A stretch of 38,372 bases of DNA from Geminicoccaceae bacterium (GTDB lineage: Bacteria; Pseudomonadota; Alphaproteobacteria; Geminicoccales; Geminicoccaceae): NCBI GenBank assembly GCA_007694015.1, contig RECO01000159.1:1-38372 (forward strand). The letters are read 5' to 3'. A program made the position numbers and the translations under genes. Below, piece by piece: positions 33,355 through 38,372 of the stretch; the first letter of the stretch is position 1; each line of letters opens with the position of its first letter. The notes below the pieces were generated by a model. The model saw only the letters and a list, made by a program, of their open reading frames with translations, searched no databases and was not told where the DNA came from.

Positions 33355-33924
33355 ATGCTCGATCGGGTTCACGCGTTTCTCGAAGGCACGACCCGGTTGG
33401 GGGCGATCCTGGCGGGCTATGCGCTGTTGGGGTTGGCGCTGGCCATTTGCGCCGAGATCGCGCTCCGGCGCTTGGCCAATTTCTCGTTGCAAGGCGTGGA
33501 CGAGGTCGGCGGCTACGTGCTCGCCGGCATCTCGGGCTTTGCCTTTGCCTTCGGCTTGATGCAGCGCGCGCACACCCGGATCGACATCGTGTTGCGGCTG
33601 ATGCCGGCCTGGGGTCAGGCGACCTTGAACCTCTTGGCGGCCGTGATCTTTGCCGGCATTGCCGTGTTCATGGCCGTGCGCGCCCATGCCACGCTGGACC
33701 GGAGCCTGCAGCTCGGAAGCCTCGCCTCCACCCCGTTGCAAACACCCTTGTGGATCCCCCAGACCATCTGGCTGGTCGGGCTCACCCTGTTCGCCGTGGT
33801 CGCCGTGTTCCTGGCTTTTCGCGCCGTCGTCGCCGTGTTCGAGGGCACGCGGGCGGTCAACGCCATCGCCGGGCCGCCGACGCTGCAGGAGGAAATCGAC
33901 GCCGAGCGGAGTGACCGGCCATGA
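33355..33924 (+). CDS. TRAP transporter small permease (DctQ family)
   Basis: Encodes 189 aa with four hydrophobic segments (LAGYALLGLALAICAEIAL, YVLAGISGFAFAFGL, LLAAVIFAGIAVFMAV, IWLVGLTLFAVVAVFLAF). QGVDEVGGYVLAGI and QRAHTRIDIVL match the family pattern with the conserved Arg-Asp. The ATG at 33355 follows GGAG. The frame upstream is open through the repeat array only because the unit length is a multiple of three. dctM overlaps its stop by 4 nt. Confidence 0.92.
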   Translation: MLDRVHAFLEGTTRLGAILAGYALLGLALAICAEIALRRLANFSLQGVDEVGGYVLAGISGFAFAFGLMQRAHTRIDIVLRLMPAWGQATLNLLAAVIFAGIAVFMAVRAHATLDRSLQLGSLASTPLQTPLWIPQTIWLVGLTLFAVVAVFLAFRAVVAVFEGTRAVNAIAGPPTLQEEIDAERSDRP

Positions 33925-35222
33925 TCGACGCTGCGGGCGCTCTCGGCGGCTTCGCCTTCCTCTTGATCCTGATGTTCCTAGGATTGCCGGTGGGCGTCGC
34001 CATCCTGGTCATCAGCATCGCCGGGGCCGCCATCTTCATCGGCTGGCGGCCGGTGATGGCCTACGGCACCCAGACCTGGTCCTATCTCAACAACTTCGTG
34101 CTCACCGCCGTGCCCTTGTTCATCCTGTTGGGTGAATTGCTGCTGCGCGCGGGCCTGACCGAGAAGATGTACACCTCGCTCTCGGACTGGGTGCGGGGCA
34201 TGCCCGGACGGCTTTTGCACACCAACGTCTTTGCCTGCGGCCTGTTCTCGGCCGTTTCGGGCTCGTCGGTGGCGACCGCCGCCACCATCGGCACGGTGGC
34301 GCTGAAGGACTTCTCCAAGCGCGGCTACAACGACCGGCTGGTGCTCGGTACGATCGCGGCGGGTGCCACCCTCGGCATCCTGATCCCGCCGAGCATCAAC
34401 CTGATCATCTACGGCGCGATGACCAACACCTCGATCGGCCGCCTGTTCATGGCCGGTGTGGTGCCGGGTTTGCTGCTGATCGGCGTGTTCGTGATCGCCA
34501 TCATGCTGATCGCCGCCGCCCGGCCGAAGCTGATCGGCGGCGCCGACGCGGTCGATCCCTTGCCCGTGCGCTTGAAGCGGCTGCGCTATTTGCTGCCGCC
34601 GCTTGCCATCTTCGTCATGGTGATGGCGACGATCTATCTCGGCTGGGGCACCCCCACCGAAGCCGCTGCCGTCGGCGTCGGCATGGCGCTGGTGCTGGCC
34701 GCCGCCAATCGCCGTTTGAGCTTCCATTATCTGCACGAGGTGTTCGTCTCGACGGTGCGGCTGACGGCGATGATCCTGTTCATCCTGACCGCCGCACTCT
34801 TCATGAACTTCATCATCGGCTTCCTCGGCGTCCCACGCGCCATGACACAGCTGGTGAGCGATCTCGGCCTGACGGTGGCCCAGACCATCATGGTCTTGAT
34901 CATCTTCTACTTCGTGCTCGGCCTCTTCATGGAGGCCTTGGCGATGATGGTGGCGACGGTGCCGGTCATCTTCCCCCTGATCATCTTTCTCGGCATCGAC
35001 CCGATCTGGTTCGGCATCTTTCTCGTCTTGATGATGGAGGTGGCACTGATCACCCCGCCGATGGGGCTCAATCTCTACGTGGTGCAGGGCATTCGCGGGC
35101 GCGGCTCGATCAACGACGTGTTCATCGGCGTCATCCCGTTCATCTTCTGCATGTTCGTCGTCGTGGCGCTGATCATCGCCTTCCCCGGCATCGTCACCTG
35201 GCTGCCGAATTTGATGTTCTGA
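33921..35222 (+). CDS. TRAP transporter large permease (DctM family)
   Basis: Encodes 433 aa, the sodium-coupled translocating subunit with about 12 membrane segments. Characteristic stretches: TAVPLFILLGELLLRAGL, FACGLFSAVSGSSVATAATI, GATLGILIPPSINLIIYGA, GWGTPTEAAAVG and ALITPPMGLNLYVVQGI. The ATG overlaps the dctQ stop (ATGA). It completes the importer; ligand identity should follow the DctP protein. Confidence 0.95.
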   Translation: MIDAAGALGGFAFLLILMFLGLPVGVAILVISIAGAAIFIGWRPVMAYGTQTWSYLNNFVLTAVPLFILLGELLLRAGLTEKMYTSLSDWVRGMPGRLLHTNVFACGLFSAVSGSSVATAATIGTVALKDFSKRGYNDRLVLGTIAAGATLGILIPPSINLIIYGAMTNTSIGRLFMAGVVPGLLLIGVFVIAIMLIAAARPKLIGGADAVDPLPVRLKRLRYLLPPLAIFVMVMATIYLGWGTPTEAAAVGVGMALVLAAANRRLSFHYLHEVFVSTVRLTAMILFILTAALFMNFIIGFLGVPRAMTQLVSDLGLTVAQTIMVLIIFYFVLGLFMEALAMMVATVPVIFPLIIFLGIDPIWFGIFLVLMMEVALITPPMGLNLYVVQGIRGRGSINDVFIGVIPFIFCMFVVVALIIAFPGIVTWLPNLMF

Positions 35223-35226
35223 GCCC

Positions 35227-36459
35227 GTGTCCGAACCCAACGCCCTCGACGCGGCGGCCCAACACCAGGGGCTAGGCGCCTTCACCCAACTCGTGGACCG
35301 GCTGGGTGCCGGGCCGGTCATGGCGGTGAAGGACAACATCGACGTCAGGGGCCTTGTCACCGCCGCCGGCATCGGGGCCTGGCGCGACCGGGTCGCCACC
35401 GCCGATGCCGAGGTGGTCGCCCGCTGGCGCCGGGCCGGCGGCGAAATACTCGGCAAGACCAACATGCACGAGGGTGCCCTCGGCGTGACCACCGACAACG
35501 CCGCCTTCGGCCGCTGCCACAACCCGGCCGTGCCCGGTGCCGTGCCCGGCGGCTCCAGCGGCGGGTCGGCCGCGGCCGTCGCCGCCTGCATCGTCGACGT
35601 TGCCCTCGGCACCGACACCATGGGCTCGGTACGCATCCCGGCGAGCTATTGCGGTATCGTCGGCTTCAAGCCGGGCTTCGCCGTGCTCCCCACCACCGGC
35701 GTCGTCCCGCTGAGCTGGACCCTGGACCACGTCGGCCTCCTCGCCCGCGACGTGACGGCGGCCCGCGTCGCCTTCGCCCAGCTCGCTGGCCCGGCCCCAA
35801 GACGCAGCGAGACGCCGAGCCAGCGCCGCTTTCTGGTCCCCTCACAACTCGACGACCTGGAACTGGCCCCGAGCGTGCGCCAAGCCTTCGAGGCCGCCCT
35901 TCGGGCCTTGGCCGCCCAGGGCCACACGGTAACCCAGAGCCGCCTCGACGGCTGGCAAGCGGACGAACTGCGCCGCGACGCCCTCCTCGTTGCCGAGGTC
36001 GAAGGTGCGGTGCTCTTTCAAGACCTCATGGCGGAGCCTTCGAGCGACATCACCCCCGCCTTCCGCGCCCTGCTCGACTACGGCCGCCGCCTGCCCGCCC
36101 CGCGCTACGCCCTCGCTTTGCACCGCTGCCAGAGCTTCGGCCAACGCCTGCAACGGCAACTGCGCGACTACGACGCCTGCCTCCTCCCCACCACGCCTGC
36201 CCCGGCCTTCCCCCACGACACCAAGCCCCCCGCCGACGTCGCCACCCTGACGGTGCCCGCCAACGCCGCCGGCCTGCCCGCCCTCTCCCTCCCCCTCCCC
36301 GTCACCGGCCCACCCATCGGCCTCCAACTGATGACCGCCCCCGAACGCGACCACGAACTGTTGACGCTGGCAGGTGAGGTGGAAGCCGTGATCGGGCGAG
36401 AGGAAAAGAAGAAGGAAGCCAAGGGGGCTTTTGGCCCCCTTGGAAACCCCCGAGCCTGA
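35227..36459 (+). CDS. Amidase-signature enzyme (second), C-terminus from repeat
   Basis: Encodes 410 aa. The triad is intact: Lys35 (MAVKDNIDVRG), cis-Ser110 (PGGSSGGSAAAVAA) and Ser134 (GTDTMGSVRIPASYCG). The N-terminus is about 40 residues shorter than in the first amidase. It starts at GTG 35227, 4 nt after dctM, so it is co-transcribed with the TRAP importer and probably acts on the imported compound or a product. The last 18 or so residues (REEKKKEAKGAFGPLGNPRA) are encoded by the flank and left arm of palindromic copy A5, with the stop inside the element. Confidence 0.93.
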   Translation: MSEPNALDAAAQHQGLGAFTQLVDRLGAGPVMAVKDNIDVRGLVTAAGIGAWRDRVATADAEVVARWRRAGGEILGKTNMHEGALGVTTDNAAFGRCHNPAVPGAVPGGSSGGSAAAVAACIVDVALGTDTMGSVRIPASYCGIVGFKPGFAVLPTTGVVPLSWTLDHVGLLARDVTAARVAFAQLAGPAPRRSETPSQRRFLVPSQLDDLELAPSVRQAFEAALRALAAQGHTVTQSRLDGWQADELRRDALLVAEVEGAVLFQDLMAEPSSDITPAFRALLDYGRRLPAPRYALALHRCQSFGQRLQRQLRDYDACLLPTTPAPAFPHDTKPPADVATLTVPANAAGLPALSLPLPVTGPPIGLQLMTAPERDHELLTLAGEVEAVIGREEKKKEAKGAFGPLGNPRA

Positions 36460-36501
36460 TCGATTGCGGGACGTGCGTCGCACGTCCCGCAATCGATCAG
36501 G
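36405..36501. repeat. Palindromic modular element, copy A5 (left half)
   Basis: Purine-rich flank gaggaaaagaagaaggaagcc, left arm gggggcttttggccccc (36423-36439) then ttggaaaccccc. Hairpin A has perfect 22-bp arms, cctgatcgattgcgggacgt plus gc (36455-36476) and its complement (36480-36501), with loop gtc. The left arm equals that of A1, while the hairpin A stem is unrelated. No right arm follows directly. Confidence 0.85.
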
Positions 36502-36698
36502 CCAGTTGGAGACTGGGGGAAAGGGCTGCGACCAACGGCGCAAAAGGTATCCGGGAAAGATTTTTCAAGTCATGCATAGACAGGAGAAAATGCGTTCTTG
36601 GGTTCGTTCGGCAATTCGGGAGTTCGACGTTTATGCCGCGTCGCGCCGAGCCGCACCGGGCACTCTCCATCGATTCTGCTTGCCTTCCTAAATCAAGT
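36502..36698. other. Spacer between two half-elements, with a possible 33-39 aa reading frame
   Basis: This 197-nt stretch separates the left half (A5) and right half (A6) of the palindromic family. It is visibly richer in A/T in 36540-36620 than its surroundings. A frame from ATG 36590 (AGGAG 4 nt upstream) or ATG 36572 runs to TAA 36689-36691, encoding a basic peptide MRSWVRSAIREFDVYAAS and further. I do not recognise it, and chance is a fair explanation. Confidence 0.25.
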
Positions 36699-36775
36699 CC
36701 GACGGCCGTGGCCGTCGGTCGGGGGGTGCAGGGGGCCAAGCCCCCTGCTTCCTGCCTTCCTCTACCCACCCTTGA
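36682..36775. repeat. Palindromic modular element, copy A6 (right half)
   Basis: tcaagt (the linker end seen in A2), hairpin B ccgacggc/cgtg/gccgtcgg (36699-36718), tc, then right arm ggggggtgcagggggccaag ccccc (36721-36745) and a pyrimidine flank cttcctgccttcctctaccc. It lacks the left arm and hairpin A, which are present 200 nt upstream as A5. Confidence 0.8.
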
Positions 36776-36788
36776 ACACCCGTAGCGG

Positions 36789-36989
36789 CTAAGCGCTGCG
36801 CGTCGTTGCGCGCCCGCGCTCGACCGCGGCGCGCACGCGGGCGTGGACGGCGAGGAGTTCGGCCAAGGGATCGCCGCCGGCCGGGGTGACATGTGCGTGC
36901 CTCGCCTCGAGCTGGGCGTCGTGCAGGGCAGAGCCGCGCTCGGCCACGGGCGCGCGGGCGACAACATTGAGGATGGGGGTCATCTTCAT
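36789..36989 (-). CDS. Small protein of unknown function (66 aa)
   Basis: ATG 36989 is preceded by a near-consensus AGGAGGTAAGCCC, the strongest ribosome site in this part of the window. The protein begins MKMTPILNVVARAPVAERGS, then QLEARHAHVTPAGGDP and an Ala/Arg-rich helix (AELLAVHARVRAAVERGR). No signal or membrane segment is apparent and no family is recognised. It stands alone on the minus strand, with a palindromic element after its stop and a structured leader before its start. Confidence 0.6.
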   Translation of the reverse strand: MKMTPILNVVARAPVAERGSALHDAQLEARHAHVTPAGGDPLAELLAVHARVRAAVERGRATTRSA

Positions 36990-37024
36990 GGGCTTACCTC
37001 CTGGGCCGACGCGGGTGGCCGGGA

Positions 37025-37078
37025 GGTGAGCCGCCGAGGGAAGCTTGGCTTACCGGGGGCTCACCCGGACAGGCCGGG
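37025..37078 (-). promoter_or_regulatory. Structured leader upstream of the 66-aa gene
   Basis: On the minus-strand transcript, ggtgagcc (genomic 37025-37032) can pair with ggctcacc (37058-37065), and cccgg (37064-37068) with ccggg (37074-37078). The two stems share two bases, so they may be mutually exclusive. The segment lies 36-90 nt before the start codon. It could be an attenuator or riboswitch-like leader, or chance pairing in GC-rich DNA. The rest of the gap up to the MITE at 37243 shows nothing else convincing. Confidence 0.25.
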
Positions 37079-37242
37079 TCGGCATCGATTGATCGACACT
37101 GGCCTCCCGACGGAACGACGGATCGTTCGCCGGGAGCCGACTAGAGCAGCTTTCCATCGGTCTTTTCGAATGGTTGCACAGGGTTGCCCGGAGCTTGCCA
37201 GACGGGCGAGATATCGGCCGCAATGCCCTGATTGTCAATGCC

Positions 37243-37371
37243 CTAGAGCGTTTTCCGAAATGCTTGACCACCCCTCACCCCCGACCGACCACCCACGAGT
37301 GTACGATGCCATGGGTGGCCGGGCGGGGGTGCGGGATGGCCCGTGCGCTACCTAACCGGAAAACGCCCTAA
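37243..37371. mobile_element. MITE-like element, family B copy 4
   Basis: Begins CTAG (37243-37246), left end agcgttttccgaaatgcttg, core palindrome gaccacccacgagtgtac..tgccatgggtggcc, right end gggatggcccgtgcgctacc taaccggaaaacgcc, finishing CTAA (37368-37371). It matches the reverse complement of copy 1 closely, minus the extra hairpin. It sits about 100 nt before uppP and could affect its promoter. Confidence 0.75.
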
Positions 37372-37472
37372 CGGGGCCAAACCCCAAGCTTTGCGGCCAA
37401 GACGTCGTACCGCGCTGTGGCCCAGCCGACCTTTCGCTGGCAGCCGGGCCCGATCTCGTCTACGCGCCTGCC

Positions 37473-38330
37473 ATGACCTACCTCGAAGCGATCATCCTGG
37501 GCATCGTCCAGGGCGTGTTCATGTTCGTGCCCGTGAGTTCCACGGCGCATCTGGTGCTCACCCAGCATTGGCTGATCGCTCAGGGGTCGGCGCTGCCGCC
37601 GCCGGAAAGCCCGGCGATGATCCTGTTCGACCTCGTCGTCCATGTCGGCACCATGGTCTCGGTCGTCGTCGTCTTCCGCCAAAGCCTGCTCTACCTCGTC
37701 CGCAGCACCCTCGCCCAAGCCTGGACACTGGCCCGCGGCCATCCCGTCATCGGTCCCTCGCTCTGGCTGGTGCTGATGGGCGCTTTGACCGTGTTCGTCA
37801 CCGGCGTGCTCGGCCTGATCTTCAAGCGCAGCATCGAGATCGCCTTCGCCGCCCCCGAGATCATCGTCGTCACGTTGACGATCACCGGCATCCTCTTGTG
37901 GCTCACCGACCGCCTCGGCCCCCGCACGGTCGGCCTGAAGGGCATCGGCCCCCGCATCGCCCTCATCGTCGGCGCCGCCCAAGCCCTCGCCCTCGTCCCT
38001 GGGATCAGCCGCTCCGGCATCACCATCATCGCCGGCCTCTTCGCCGGACTGAAGCGCCGCTGGGCCGCCGAATTCAGCTTCCTCGTCGCCATCCCCACCA
38101 TCCTCGCCGCCACCGCCTTGCAAAGCCTGGAAGTGATGAACGCCGGCGGGCTCGACGGCGTCGGCCCCGGCCCCCTCCTGGTCGGCTTCCTCGTCTCCGC
38201 CGTCGTCGGCATCTACGCCTTGAAGCTCGTCCTCGCCCTCCTCTACCGCGCGCGCCTCAAGGTCTTCTCCTTCTACATCTGGACCTTCGCCGCCCTCATC
38301 GCCTTCGGCGTCCTCGACGTGGCGAAGTAA
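37473..38330 (+). CDS. uppP: Undecaprenyl-diphosphatase UppP/BacA homologue, missing a conserved Glu
   Basis: Encodes 285 aa with about eight hydrophobic segments. The UppP family dephosphorylates undecaprenyl diphosphate at the membrane for reuse in cell-wall synthesis. The second motif is intact (LVPGISRSGITI), as is SSTAH in the first. But the first motif, normally (E/Q)GxTEFLPxSS, reads QGVFMFVPVSS: the glutamate matching E. coli Glu21 is Met17, and the other acidic position is Gln13 (Gln is common there). It may be a divergent subfamily with altered catalysis. No Shine-Dalgarno is obvious before ATG 37473. Confidence 0.85.
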   Translation: MTYLEAIILGIVQGVFMFVPVSSTAHLVLTQHWLIAQGSALPPPESPAMILFDLVVHVGTMVSVVVVFRQSLLYLVRSTLAQAWTLARGHPVIGPSLWLVLMGALTVFVTGVLGLIFKRSIEIAFAAPEIIVVTLTITGILLWLTDRLGPRTVGLKGIGPRIALIVGAAQALALVPGISRSGITIIAGLFAGLKRRWAAEFSFLVAIPTILAATALQSLEVMNAGGLDGVGPGPLLVGFLVSAVVGIYALKLVLALLYRARLKVFSFYIWTFAALIAFGVLDVAK

Positions 38331-38372
38331 CGCTCGAGGCAGGCAAGCAAGGAAGGCAAAAGAAGCAAGAAA
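38331..38372. repeat. Purine-rich flank, probable start of another palindromic element
   Basis: Directly after the uppP stop, the sequence aggcaggcaagcaaggaagg caaaagaagcaagaaa resembles the tract leading into copy A1 (gcaaggcaaggcaagcaaag). A further family A copy probably continues past the window edge. Confidence 0.5.

Noticed and set aside
36431-36691. 86-aa plus-strand frame through element A5
   Set aside because: Its first half is repeat sequence without a ribosome site; only the last 33-39 codons have any support and are listed as uncertain.

Overview
The window is a GC-rich bacterial chromosome segment with dense coding and many start/stop overlaps of the ATGA, GTGA and TTGA type. 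Several genes point to an alphaproteobacterium, probably Rhodospirillales-like: a DnaA-related HdaA with an N-terminal clamp motif, a CcmE, and the order lptF-lptG-lptD-surA-rsmA. The organism assignment is inference from gene content. No rRNA, tRNA, phage or CRISPR locus was seen.

Positions 1-9400 are mainly minus-strand metabolism. A four-gene overlapping operon carries 5-oxoprolinase (pxpB-pxpC-pxpA) and an RraA-like protein. It is followed by an acetyl-CoA acetyltransferase, an anhydro-MurNAc kinase (anmK), an atypical SDR, hdaA, a CDP-alcohol phosphatidyltransferase and a DUF2066 lipo/secreted-type protein. Positions 9467-15649 hold purM-purN, ndk, a predicted outer-membrane barrel, a DUF1194 vWA-like secreted protein, and holC-pepA. 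Positions 15739-21993 are an envelope operon: lptF, lptG and lptD export LPS, surA chaperones outer-membrane proteins, and rsmA methylates 16S rRNA. Positions 22264-25932 are a mixed set: chrA, ccmE, msrB and two unrecognised small genes.

Positions 26021-36459 look like a catabolic island for an unknown amide, ureide or organic-acid substrate. It has a Tat-exported GMC oxidoreductase, a PuuE-like deacetylase/allantoinase homologue, two amidase-signature enzymes, an Asp/Glu-racemase-superfamily enzyme with an arylmalonate-decarboxylase-like single cysteine, a PF04199 cyclase/hydrolase, and a complete TRAP transporter (SBP, small and large permease). The window ends with a small gene of unknown function and a uppP homologue lacking a conserved glutamate.

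The most unusual content lies between genes. Family A is a modular palindromic element in at least six full or partial copies. Conserved G/C-block arms (gggggcttttggccccc or ggggggacttgatggtcccccc) flank one or two inner hairpins whose stems differ in sequence from copy to copy yet stay almost perfectly self-complementary, and purine-rich AAGG(C) tracts lie outside. All copies sit at 3' ends of genes. One carries five tandem 42-bp hairpin units between the TRAP binding-protein and permease genes, and the 3' ends of holC and one amidase appear to have been built from element sequence. Family B is a MITE-like element of about 130-165 bp in four copies flanked by CTAG-type sequence. Its core is flipped in one copy, and two copies supply the stop codon of the gene upstream.
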